Of a DNA stretch of 64,000 bases, positions 45,080 through 53,160 are shown one piece after another. This DNA is from Pseudomonas sp. KK4 (GTDB taxonomy: Bacteria > Pseudomonadota > Gammaproteobacteria > Pseudomonadales > Pseudomonadaceae), in contig NZ_LYVP01000015.1 in NCBI RefSeq assembly GCF_001984065.1, forward strand, positions 1 to 64,000, in the 5' to 3' direction. The notes beneath the pieces are model-generated. The model was given only the letters and a program-made list of their open reading frames with translations, was not told the DNA's origin and made no database searches. Position 1 is the first letter of the stretch; each line of letters opens with the position of its first letter. The translations under genes and the position numbers were made by a program.

Positions 45080-46165
45080 ATGAGAATTCCGGATTTCACT
45101 CCGCCAGCGGGCAGAACCCCCGTCGACTTCACTCCCGTTGGCGATGCACCCTTGCCACCTGAAATGCCCGCAGCGGTTCAGGCCACGTTTTGTGTTGCGC
45201 AGGCGCTGGATCGCTCGTTAAAACGGCTGGATCGCCAGTTCGGCAACCTGCTCAAGTGCCAGCCCCCGGCTGAACAAACCGTCGAAAAGCTGCTGGCGGG
45301 AGGCACGGCGCAAAACCTGGTGGTCGAGTTTGTCGAGCAGGTGCAAACCAAACGCATACGCCAGCAGATGTGGGCACAGCAGCTGCGCCAGTGCGGTGCC
45401 GAATTGACTCACTGCCAGCAAGCCTTGCCCGTAGAGTCCTGTCGCTACCTCGATGCCAGGCAGGCGCATATTCTGCGGGACCTGCAAGCGATGCACCCGC
45501 CACCGGCGGAAATCGCCGAAGCGTTCGAGCAGACCGTCAATTCTTCAGATGATTTCTTCGACAAGCTGATCGAACTCATCGACCTGATCAAGAACGGCTA
45601 CCTGGCCGGCTATGAACACATCATTGCCGCCTATTCGGACTTCTTCGCCGAGTTCAACGCAGAAATCACCGCGCAGCTCAAAGACTGGATAGAAGGGGTG
45701 AACGATGGCAAGGAGGTCAAGCTCAATGTCGGCGAACTGAGGGCGGCGCTGGACAAGTTGATACAGAAGTACTCCTTGCCCAACCCGGCCGCCGTGCTGT
45801 TTCCCAAACCCGGCGAAGGCGGCGCCAGCCGCGAAGAAGCCGAAAAATGGCTCAAGGCCCTGGGCTTGCCCGGCAGTTGCCTGAAACAGAATTTCGACGG
45901 CACCTACTGCGTCGTCATCGACATCGGCCCGCTCTTGATCATGCAACATGAATTGCCCCAAGGCGGCACCGTCACATGGGACACCGCCCGGTTTCAGGCG
46001 TGGCAAGCGGGCTTCAACGCCCAGGAAGAACAACTGAAAAACCGGCTGCAGTCCCTCACGCAGAAGTATTCGAATGCCAATGCGTATCACGACAACTTCA
46101 ACAAAACGTTGTCTTCGCACCTGAGCCAGTACGCGGACATGTTGAAGGCGATGTTGAATTTTTGA
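45080..46165 (+). CDS. sipD: Needle-tip protein SipD/IpaD family
   Basis: 361 residues, hydrophilic, with the family C-terminal LTQKYSNANAYHDNFNKTLSSHL. It caps the needle and controls translocator insertion; relatives sense bile salts here. Starts 13 bp after sipC. Confidence 0.93.
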   Translation: MRIPDFTPPAGRTPVDFTPVGDAPLPPEMPAAVQATFCVAQALDRSLKRLDRQFGNLLKCQPPAEQTVEKLLAGGTAQNLVVEFVEQVQTKRIRQQMWAQQLRQCGAELTHCQQALPVESCRYLDARQAHILRDLQAMHPPPAEIAEAFEQTVNSSDDFFDKLIELIDLIKNGYLAGYEHIIAAYSDFFAEFNAEITAQLKDWIEGVNDGKEVKLNVGELRAALDKLIQKYSLPNPAAVLFPKPGEGGASREEAEKWLKALGLPGSCLKQNFDGTYCVVIDIGPLLIMQHELPQGGTVTWDTARFQAWQAGFNAQEEQLKNRLQSLTQKYSNANAYHDNFNKTLSSHLSQYADMLKAMLNF

Positions 46166-46193
46166 GGTTGTCACTCACTGTTGACGGTCAGGC

Positions 46194-46230
46194 GTGCCGC
46201 TTGTTCTCGAGCAGGCGCACGTCGTTTTTT
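46194..46230 (+). terminator. Hairpin with T-run between sipD and iacP
   Basis: GTGCCGCTTG pairs imperfectly with CGAGCAGGCGCAC around TTCT; six T follow after a four-base gap. It could lower iacP expression relative to sip genes. Weak, because of bulges and the gap before the T-run. Confidence 0.4.
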
Positions 46231-46244
46231 ATGGGGTGGAATGA

Positions 46245-46502
46245 ATGTCGGATGCGCTGACGGTGAAGCTTGAAACAGAGCGCAAGGTTATCCAGGTGTT
46301 GTCGGATTACTTGAAGGTCAGTCGTCGAACCATCGAATTGGATTGCCGGCTGGTGGAGGATTTTTACATCGACTCCATCGGGTTGGTTGAGGTGGTGATG
46401 GCATTGAATCAAGCATTCGGCGTTGAACTGCCTGAGGATGCCGTGGAACAGTGGAAGATCGTGATGGACATTTGCACTTCACTGGAGTGTGCGGTTGGTT
46501 GA
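46245..46502 (+). CDS. iacP: Dedicated acyl carrier protein IacP
   Basis: 85 residues; VEDFYIDSIGLVEVVMAL carries Ser44 for phosphopantetheine attachment. In SPI-1, IacP supports translocation of effectors. It is retained here though sipA, its usual neighbour, is absent. Confidence 0.9.
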   Translation: MSDALTVKLETERKVIQVLSDYLKVSRRTIELDCRLVEDFYIDSIGLVEVVMALNQAFGVELPEDAVEQWKIVMDICTSLECAVG

Positions 46503-46693
46503 ACTGAAGCTTGAAGCTTGATGCTGACGCATGCACCTACAAATCGTGTCGCAATTTCCTACGCTTATTAGTCTGACACTCCTACGGAATCCCCCCACCC
46601 AACTTCCTATAGTCACGCCGCTTGTCATCTTGAGCCTGCCCCTGTGCAGGTTCGATTGCGCTTCAGTACCTTTCTATAGAGAAGTTTCAGAGT
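46503..46693 (+). other. Upstream region of hilA
   Basis: 191 bp with a CCTGC/GCAGG hairpin near 46637-46652 and a CTATAG close to the start of hilA. A promoter is expected because hilA is a separate regulator gene, but no convincing -35/-10 pair was found. The direct repeat GAAGCTTGAAGCTT lies at the left end. Confidence 0.4.
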
Positions 46694-48319
46694 ATGGACA
46701 GTGCAACTGATCAAAGGCCGGCCAGGTCATTCGTGTTTGGCCAGTGGCTATTGCAAGGCGATGGAACGCTGATGCGAGACGGACAAGGAGTTCACGTCCC
46801 CCCCAAAGAGTTGAACGTGTTGCGTCTTTTGCTGGGTTCGGCCGGCAGCGTCGTCAGCAAGGATCATTTGCTGGACCATGTCTGGCACCAAATCGATGCC
46901 GCCGAGGAGTCCTTGACCCGCTGCATTTATGCCCTGCGCAAGTTGCTCAGGGACGACAAGGATTTCATTGCCACGGTCTATGGCCAGGGTTATCGATTCA
47001 CCGGTCCGGTGGCCGAACTCGATGCGTCGAGCGGGGCAAATACCACCGCGCCTTCGCTGGCGGTCCTGCCTTTTCGTCAACTGGACGAAGCGACGGCGCT
47101 GGATTTGCAGGATGTGATCATTCGCCAATTGGGCGTGGCGTTCGGCGAAACGTTGCGGGTGATTCCCTCGGGGTTGATCGATCACACGCGACCTGTCGAT
47201 GCGTTGGTCGAGAGCCTGTCGGCGGACTATTGCCTGAGCGGGCGTTGCGTGCGCCAGGGTGATCAGCATCAGTGGTCGATCGAGTTGATCCGTGGGCGTG
47301 ATCACGGGCTGTTGCACGGGCAGACCCTGGACGCCCGCGATCTTGGCGAAGCGCTTGGCGCATTGACCCGTCTGGTGGCGCACCGGGTGACCCACCTGCG
47401 ACCGGCTGGTGACGCTTGCGCATCCTATCCGGCTGCGGTGGCCTATCTCAACGGTTTGTGCAGCCTGGCGCAGCACACGCCGCAAAGTCTGCGCGATGCC
47501 CATGTGCAGTTTCGCCAGAGCCTGAAATTCGATGCCGGCTATGCGCCGCCCTGGTGCGGTGTGGCGGATGCCTGGCTGGGGCAGGCGATGATCGGCCTGT
47601 GTTATCAAGGGCGCGCCATGGAGGAGGCGCACACCGCGATTTCCCAGGCCTTGACCCTTGATCCGGGTAATCTTGCGGCACTCACGCGCCTGGCCCTGCT
47701 CACCAGTTTTCGCGGTTGCGAGCAGGCGGCCCAGGTGCTGTTCCAGCGGTGTCTGTTGACGGCCGATCAGGCCGATGCCCACTACTTTCATGCCTGGCAT
47801 CACTGGTTCTGGCGGCGCAACGAACAGGCGGCGCAGAGTATCGACAAATGTCTGCAGCATGATCCGGACAGCGTGCGGGCGCAGGTGCTGCGCGTGCGTA
47901 TCGCGCTGGCCCAGGGCATCGAGCCGACCTTGCTGATGGCACGCCGGACCCTGCAGCAAGACGCCTCGGGCAATGCCTTGCTGCTGATTCTCAACGCCGT
48001 GGTGTTGGCGTATTTCGGTCATCCCACGCAAGCCTGGCACGAACTGCAACGGACCGGGTTGATGGACAGCGCCATGGGTGAACAGGGCCTGGCCGCCTGG
48101 AATGTGCTGTTCGGGGTCAACCCGTTGAACGCCCGCAAGCAATATGCCAACTGGCTGGGCCTGGCGCGCTCGGGGGATGTCGATGGTCTGATGGCAGAGC
48201 CAGCGGCGGCCGAGCTCTGGAGTTCGTTGCAGCGTGCTCCGGATGTTCGCGGTTCGTTGACGCTGGGCGATCATCACGCGGCGCAACCTGTGCGGCTGAC
48301 AGAACGACGGTGGGCATGA
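46694..48319 (+). CDS. hilA: HilA-type master regulator of the T3SS
   Basis: 541 residues (Salmonella HilA is about 553). The N-terminal winged helix of the OmpR/PhoB type spans about 12-108 (SVVSKDHLLDHVW, ESLTRCIYALRKLLRDD, TVYGQGYRFTG). The long C-terminal region is built of TPR-like helices (about 260-480). No phosphorylation receiver is present. It should activate invF and prgH promoters. It overlaps iagB by 4 bp. Confidence 0.9.
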   Translation: MDSATDQRPARSFVFGQWLLQGDGTLMRDGQGVHVPPKELNVLRLLLGSAGSVVSKDHLLDHVWHQIDAAEESLTRCIYALRKLLRDDKDFIATVYGQGYRFTGPVAELDASSGANTTAPSLAVLPFRQLDEATALDLQDVIIRQLGVAFGETLRVIPSGLIDHTRPVDALVESLSADYCLSGRCVRQGDQHQWSIELIRGRDHGLLHGQTLDARDLGEALGALTRLVAHRVTHLRPAGDACASYPAAVAYLNGLCSLAQHTPQSLRDAHVQFRQSLKFDAGYAPPWCGVADAWLGQAMIGLCYQGRAMEEAHTAISQALTLDPGNLAALTRLALLTSFRGCEQAAQVLFQRCLLTADQADAHYFHAWHHWFWRRNEQAAQSIDKCLQHDPDSVRAQVLRVRIALAQGIEPTLLMARRTLQQDASGNALLLILNAVVLAYFGHPTQAWHELQRTGLMDSAMGEQGLAAWNVLFGVNPLNARKQYANWLGLARSGDVDGLMAEPAAAELWSSLQRAPDVRGSLTLGDHHAAQPVRLTERRWA

Positions 48320-48759
48320 GGTTGTGCTGGCTGATCCTGTTGGGGGGATTGAGCGCGAATCCGGCGCAGGCCTTTTGCTGGAGCAGGGCGGGGCAGCAAT
48401 ACGCAATCGAGCCCGCGTTGCTGCAGGCGATAGCCGATGTCGAGTCAGGCCAGTTGGCATCGGCCGTCAACCACAACAAGGATGGCTCACGGGATATCGG
48501 CCTGATGCAGATCAACAGCAGCCATCTGCCGCGATTGAGTGCCCAGGGCATAACCGAGCAGAGGCTGTTGGATGAGCCGTGCCTGTCGGTGGAAGTCGGT
48601 GCGTCGGTGCTGGCCGATTTTGTTGCGCGTTATGGCTACACCTGGACGGCGGTGGGGGCTTATAACGCCGGCAACTCGCCCGACCGACAAGCCGCGCGCC
48701 TGCGCTATGCGCGCAAAGTCTGGCAGCGCTATCAAGTGCTGACCCACAACCCCCTGTAG
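48316..48759 (+). CDS. iagB: T3SS-associated lytic transglycosylase
   Basis: 147 residues with a signal peptide (cleavage near AQAF, residue 19) and the goose-lysozyme-like fold: catalytic Glu43 in ADVESG, GLMQINSSHL at 62-71, AYNAG near 116. It opens peptidoglycan for assembly of the needle complex. Its TAG stop is supplied by a REP arm, so the C-terminus may be repeat-derived. Confidence 0.92.
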   Translation: MRLCWLILLGGLSANPAQAFCWSRAGQQYAIEPALLQAIADVESGQLASAVNHNKDGSRDIGLMQINSSHLPRLSAQGITEQRLLDEPCLSVEVGASVLADFVARYGYTWTAVGAYNAGNSPDRQAARLRYARKVWQRYQVLTHNPL

Positions 48760-48854
48760 GAGCGAGCTCGCTCGCGATGGATTTCAGGACACCGCGGGCG
48801 TTCAGACAGCCCGCGTTAGCGTTGACGTCCATCGCGAGCGAGCTCGCTCCTACA
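48755..48854. repeat. REPIN between iagB and prgH
   Basis: TGTAGGAGCGAGCTCGCTCG and its inverted partner flank about 50 bp with an inner GCGGGC/GCCCGC pair. The left arm contains the iagB stop codon. The remaining 134 bp before prgH holds no gene and should contain the prgH promoter. Confidence 0.9.
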
Positions 48855-48988
48855 GGGGAGCGGGTGCAGCCGCAGTAAACCACTCGATTCTGATCCCCCA
48901 CACCCCACCCTCGGCAGAATTCGATCAGGAAGCTTGCCGCCGGCCTTCCTACCATGCCCGTTCATTTCAACGTTCCGGAGCATGAACG

Positions 48989-50161
48989 GTGACAGTCCCT
49001 ACAGCCCCCGTCCCCCAGCCCTGCGTCCTGCGGATACTCAATGGCCCGCTGCAAGGCTGTGAGTTCCCCATCGGTCACACCACGACGCTGTTCGTGGTAG
49101 GCGCCGTGGAGCTGTTGGGGCAGGGCGCGCAGGCGACCAGCGTGCCGGCCGATGCCATCTTCGTGCCCATGGTCGAAGGTGGCTGCAATTTCGAAGTGCT
49201 GGGCGATCACATCACAGCGGACAGTCTGCCCATACGGCTGCTCAGCGAGCCGGCCGAAATACGCCACTGTACCTTTCACACCCGAATTCAACTCGCTGGC
49301 CTGCAGATCGCCTTGCGCCCGGCGGAACACACCTGGGCGCCCGAGCTCCTGCTGCAGCAACGCGCGCCTTCGACCGATGCCGATACACCCGAGCGGCGGC
49401 GCGGGCCGTTGATCCGTTGGATGGCCGGCAGTCTGGCCCTCGTGGCGCTGGTGGCGGCGATCGGGCTCTGGTCCGGATCGGGGCCTACCCCGGAGACCGA
49501 TATCCGCGCACTGATCGCCGGCACCAGTGCCGAGGTCGAGGTCCTCAGTGGCCGTGATCAGACGGTGTATGTGTTTGCGTCTTCGGAACGCGATGCCGGC
49601 TGGAGTCGCCAGGTGCTGGTACGCAATAACACACCCTCGGCCAAAGTAGTGCTGATGGATCAGGAGCGGCGCCGCCTGGAGCAATGGCTGGTCGAGCATG
49701 ACCCGCAACTGGCCTGGCACGCTCTGGACCTCAAGGACCCGTCGCAGCCGCGCCTGTTGCTCAGCACACAACGCAATCTGCTCACCCCCGCGCAACAGAA
49801 CAGGCTGATCGATGCGCTGCTGACGGCCGCGCCCTATGCGCGGGATATCTCGGTGCAATTGCAGGACGACCATCTGCTCGCCGACCTCGCCGAGGAAGGC
49901 TTGAAGCGTCTGTCCCTGGACTTCGAGCGGGCCGGGCACGGCGACAGTGTCACCTTCGCGGTGACCGGCAACTTGCAGGACGCCGAGCTCGCCGCCGCGC
50001 GCCATTACGTCGACGCCTTCTACCGACAGTGGGGCGATCGCTATGTGCATTTCACCGTCGAACTCAAGGACGACGCGCTCAAGGACAAGTCATTTCAGAC
50101 CGGCCCCCAGGGCTACATCAAGCTGACGGCGTCGTCCTGGCATTTTCCAACTCAACGATAA
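48989..50161 (+). CDS. prgH: Inner-membrane ring protein SctD, PrgH-like
   Basis: 390 residues. Cytoplasmic FHA-like N-terminal domain (1-138), single membrane helix (141-161), and a periplasmic region of ring-building domains (170-390). GTG start at 48989 with GGAG 9 bp upstream; a nearby ATG at 48982 is in another frame. Length equals Salmonella PrgH within two residues. Confidence 0.9.
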   Translation: MTVPTAPVPQPCVLRILNGPLQGCEFPIGHTTTLFVVGAVELLGQGAQATSVPADAIFVPMVEGGCNFEVLGDHITADSLPIRLLSEPAEIRHCTFHTRIQLAGLQIALRPAEHTWAPELLLQQRAPSTDADTPERRRGPLIRWMAGSLALVALVAAIGLWSGSGPTPETDIRALIAGTSAEVEVLSGRDQTVYVFASSERDAGWSRQVLVRNNTPSAKVVLMDQERRRLEQWLVEHDPQLAWHALDLKDPSQPRLLLSTQRNLLTPAQQNRLIDALLTAAPYARDISVQLQDDHLLADLAEEGLKRLSLDFERAGHGDSVTFAVTGNLQDAELAAARHYVDAFYRQWGDRYVHFTVELKDDALKDKSFQTGPQGYIKLTASSWHFPTQR

Positions 50162-50171
50162 AAGGTGACTC

Positions 50172-50432
50172 ATGGCTGAAATTGGTATCCCCATCGACTT
50201 TCACGATGACTTTCTCGGGCGTCAGGCCGAGGCGTTCGAAAAGGGCGCCGAAAAGCTCAAGGACGCGCTGGACGATGCGCTGGACAAACTCAAGCTCGAC
50301 GCCTCGGACCCCGGGCTGCTGGCCGCTTACCAAACGGCGTTTTCCTCCTACACCGTGTTCCGCAATGCCCAGACCAATACGATCAAGGGCTTCAAGGACA
50401 TCGACATGGCGATCATCCAGGCCGCTCGCTGA
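50172..50432 (+). CDS. prgI: Needle subunit PrgI family (SctF)
   Basis: 86 residues, two helices joined at the SDPGLLAAYQ turn. The C-terminal half (LLAAYQTAFSSYTVFRNA ... IKGFKDIDMAIIQAAR) matches PrgI closely, including the final helix that lines the channel. Follows prgH by 10 bp. Confidence 0.95.
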   Translation: MAEIGIPIDFHDDFLGRQAEAFEKGAEKLKDALDDALDKLKLDASDPGLLAAYQTAFSSYTVFRNAQTNTIKGFKDIDMAIIQAAR

Positions 50433-50458
50433 GGGGGTCATTTTCATGAGTGCATTGC

Positions 50459-50761
50459 ATGCCTGTTCCAATCATTTCTGATATCCGTCAGACAGCCTTC
50501 GCCGACATGCGCGTTGCGCAGCAAGGTCCGGTTGTCTCCCTGGAATCGCGCCTGATCGAGGCGTTCGCCGGTGCTGCCGTCGACAGCGAGCGCGACGTTG
50601 TCGCGATCAATCAACTGATGCAGCGCCCGGACATCACCAACCCCGAAGTGCTGAGCCAATTGCAGGAGCTGACCGGGCAATACAACGTCGATATCAACCT
50701 GCTCAACGTGCTGGTGCGCAAGGCGGTGGGCACGGCAGAAACCCTGTTGCGTGCGTCATGA
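50459..50761 (+). CDS. prgJ: Inner rod subunit PrgJ family (SctI)
   Basis: 100 residues from ATG 50459; a GTG at 50450 would add three. The C-terminal VRKAVGTAETLLRAS matches the end of PrgJ. The best ribosome-binding site (GGGGG, 50432-50436) is better placed for an out-of-frame ATG at 50446, which opens only an 11-codon ORF, so start choice or translational coupling is uncertain. Overlaps prgK by 4 bp. Confidence 0.87.
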   Translation: MPVPIISDIRQTAFADMRVAQQGPVVSLESRLIEAFAGAAVDSERDVVAINQLMQRPDITNPEVLSQLQELTGQYNVDINLLNVLVRKAVGTAETLLRAS

Positions 50762-51486
50762 GGCCAAGGGTGTTGCTGTTGCTGGCGTGCCTGGCGCTGG
50801 CGGGGTGTCGCCAGCCCAATCTGCTGGAAGGGCTGGACCAGCAGCAGGCCAATGAAGTGCTGTCGGTGCTGCAGCGCAACAACATCGCAGCGGTGAAGGT
50901 CGACGCCGGTAAAACCGGTTACACGGTGAAGATCGATCCGGTGGATTTTTCCGCCGCGGTGGATTTGCTCAATCTGTATTCGTTGCCTTCACGACCGCGC
51001 CTGCAGGTGGCCGAGATGTTTCCCACCGATTCGCTGGTGGCCTCGCCGCGGGCGGAAAAGGCCCGGTTGTATTCGGCGCTGGAGCAACGCATGGAGCAGT
51101 CGCTGAGCGTGCTTGAAGGCGTGGTCTCGGCGCGGGTGCATGTCAGTTACGACCTGGACGCCGGCGAAGGCGGGCGCAAGGCGGCACCGATTCATCTGTC
51201 GGCGGTGGCGATCCATGAGCGTGACATCGAACCGCAATTGCTGATCACCGACATCAAGCGGTTTCTCAAGAACAGCTTTGCCGGTGTCGAGTACGACAAC
51301 ATCTCGGTGGTGCTGTCGCGGCGCTCGCCGACCCAGCATGTCGCGCCGTCGGTGGCCGTTACCCGCCAACCTGCGCCAGGGACATGGCTGCTGTCCCTGG
51401 CGACTCTGGTGTTGGTGTTGGTGGCCGGTGGCGGTGGCTGGGCTTATTGGCGGTCACGGGCAGGGCGGGACGATGGCGCGCGTTGA
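50758..51486 (+). CDS. prgK: Inner-membrane ring lipoprotein SctJ, PrgK-like
   Basis: 242 residues. Lipobox LAGC with Cys17, then two periplasmic ring domains (FliF/YscJ family: LLEGLDQQQANEVLSVLQRNNI), and a C-terminal helix (about 210-232). Partner of PrgH in the needle complex base. Confidence 0.95.
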   Translation: MRPRVLLLLACLALAGCRQPNLLEGLDQQQANEVLSVLQRNNIAAVKVDAGKTGYTVKIDPVDFSAAVDLLNLYSLPSRPRLQVAEMFPTDSLVASPRAEKARLYSALEQRMEQSLSVLEGVVSARVHVSYDLDAGEGGRKAAPIHLSAVAIHERDIEPQLLITDIKRFLKNSFAGVEYDNISVVLSRRSPTQHVAPSVAVTRQPAPGTWLLSLATLVLVLVAGGGGWAYWRSRAGRDDGAR

Positions 51487-52039
51487 AGGTTTGCAGGCGA
51501 TTCTCGCCGAACCGCTGAGCTATCTGCATCCGCAGCGCCTGTCTGTGCCGGCGGGGTTCGACGGCCCTGAGGCCCGGCGTTTGCTCAACCGGATAGTGCT
51601 TGAAGGCCTGCAGCTGCAAGGCCCCTGGCCGTCGGTGCAGTTGAGCCCAATGGCCAACCAATGGGTTGGCCATTGGCGACGGTTGCCCCATATCGCCGAG
51701 CTGATGGGCGCGTATCGGGTGATGCCGGAACTGGCGCGAGGCGGGGCGCTACGGGGTTTGCCGATGTCGTTGCGGCGGTTCGCCAGTTACAGCCTCGGCA
51801 CCCGTAGCCGTCTGCCGATCGACAGTCCGCAGGTGTCCATGGAACAGGTCCAGGCCGCCGGCCTCAACGCGTTATGCAGCTGGCACGGGCAAGTTCCGGC
51901 GATGTTGCTCAAGCGCCTGACCTTGCAGTTCTGCCCGTCGGTGGTTCGCTTGCACGAGCAATGGCCGGTTGCGGAGCCCGATCCAGCCCTTTTTCATTTG
52001 GCGGTGCAGCATGCTCGACTCTATCCGAACCCTGACTGA
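51473..52039 (+). CDS. orgA: Sorting-platform protein SctK, OrgA-like
   Basis: 188 residues from ATG 51473, overlapping prgK by 14 bp. Contains the OrgA/SctK pattern with QLSPMANQWVGHWRRLPHIAELMGAYR. Bridges the SpaO platform to PrgH. Weak sequence conservation, strong positional support. Confidence 0.85.
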   Translation: MARVEGLQAILAEPLSYLHPQRLSVPAGFDGPEARRLLNRIVLEGLQLQGPWPSVQLSPMANQWVGHWRRLPHIAELMGAYRVMPELARGGALRGLPMSLRRFASYSLGTRSRLPIDSPQVSMEQVQAAGLNALCSWHGQVPAMLLKRLTLQFCPSVVRLHEQWPVAEPDPALFHLAVQHARLYPNPD

Positions 52040-52694
52040 CCTCCCGGACTCGGGCGATGTGCATCTGTCCCGCGCCGACCTCGCCGCCGCACGCCAGCGC
52101 CGTGCCTTGCAGCGACAGGCCCAGCGTTGGGCCAGCGATTGCGTCGAACAGGCGCAACGCGACGCGGCGGCGATTCATGCCCAGGCCTTTGGGGAGGGCT
52201 ATGCCGAAGGCATCTTGCGCGCGGCCGAGCAACTGGCCGACGGCTTGCTGAAATCCCAGGCGCTGGGGCTGCAACTGCGCAAGGACCTTGTCCAGGCTGC
52301 CGGCGATCTGCTCGCCCAGGCCCTGAGCCGTCCCGAATGGCTGGAGGACATGCTCGAGCGCTGGCTGACCGGGCAACACCGCGATGCCGGCGCGGTGCTG
52401 CACCTGTTGTTGCCGTTGCATTGCCGCTCGCGAAGTCATGAACTGCGTGAGCGCCTGCACAGGTCATGGCCCGGCGAACTGCTTTTCGACTTCCAACCCC
52501 AGGAACGCTACGTATTACGGCTCGGCGACCAACTGCTCGAGTTCGACTTGCAAGCGACTCGACAACGACTGGAGTCGCGGCTGCTGGCGAGCGTCGCCAA
52601 CCTGCCGGAGTCGATTCGCACACTGGATCAGGTTTCGCTACAGGCACTGACCGACTGGTGTGCGAGCTTCGTCGAGGGCCGTGATGAAAATTGA
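52011..52694 (+). CDS. orgB: ATPase regulator SctL, OrgB-like
   Basis: 227 residues from ATG 52011, overlapping orgA by 29 bp. Helical N-terminal part rich in Ala, Gln and Arg, then the HrpE/YscL/FliH-like region (GEGYAEGILRAAEQLADG). Links the ATPase InvC to SpaO. Confidence 0.87.
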   Translation: MLDSIRTLTDLPDSGDVHLSRADLAAARQRRALQRQAQRWASDCVEQAQRDAAAIHAQAFGEGYAEGILRAAEQLADGLLKSQALGLQLRKDLVQAAGDLLAQALSRPEWLEDMLERWLTGQHRDAGAVLHLLLPLHCRSRSHELRERLHRSWPGELLFDFQPQERYVLRLGDQLLEFDLQATRQRLESRLLASVANLPESIRTLDQVSLQALTDWCASFVEGRDEN

Positions 52695-53118
52695 ATCGGC
52701 GATGGGTTCAGTTGCGTTTGAAGGCACAGGATCGGCCGTGCAAACACTGGAGTCGCGCCTGCTGGCCGCCAGCCAGACGCCGCCCGAGACCCGGCGGCCC
52801 GATCCAGCGTTCGAGCACCTGTATCAACAACTGCTGGCCATGGAAGGGCAGGGCGAGAAGGCCATCTACGCGTTTCTGCGCGCGCAGCGGGGAGCGGATG
52901 GACAATCTCCTGCCTACCCATCGGCCAAGGCATTGATGGCAGTGGCGATGCAGGTGTTGGTTCGCTTGAAAGACGAGAAGCTGGAAAAAAGCCTGATCTA
53001 CAAGGAAGTCAGCGCTGCCAATACCCTGGCGTTCAGCGTGGACCTGTTCGTCACGCGCTTCATGGGCGAGGTGTTCCAGCCCATGGGCGATGATGCGTGG
53101 GAGAAGAGTGAGTGGTGA
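52684..53118 (+). CDS. OrgC-position protein
   Basis: 144 residues starting at ATG 52684 within the end of orgB. A polar N-terminus precedes a helical C-terminal part (PSAKALMAVAMQVLVRLKDEKLEKSLIYKEV). Salmonella has orgC at this point, a secreted factor that promotes needle assembly. Equivalence is inferred from gene order and size; I do not see diagnostic motifs. Confidence 0.6.
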   Translation: MKIESAMGSVAFEGTGSAVQTLESRLLAASQTPPETRRPDPAFEHLYQQLLAMEGQGEKAIYAFLRAQRGADGQSPAYPSAKALMAVAMQVLVRLKDEKLEKSLIYKEVSAANTLAFSVDLFVTRFMGEVFQPMGDDAWEKSEW

Positions 53119-53160
53119 GCGGCGAACGGCAACACAACATTCTTAGCAAACAAGAGGGAC

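Noticed and set aside
48982..49080. ATG at 48982 as the prgH start
   Set aside because: It is in a different frame from PrgH; the protein only reads from GTG 48989.
50446..50481. Eleven-codon ORF overlapping prgJ as a separate gene
   Set aside because: Too short and without similarity; kept only as a possible translational-coupling element.
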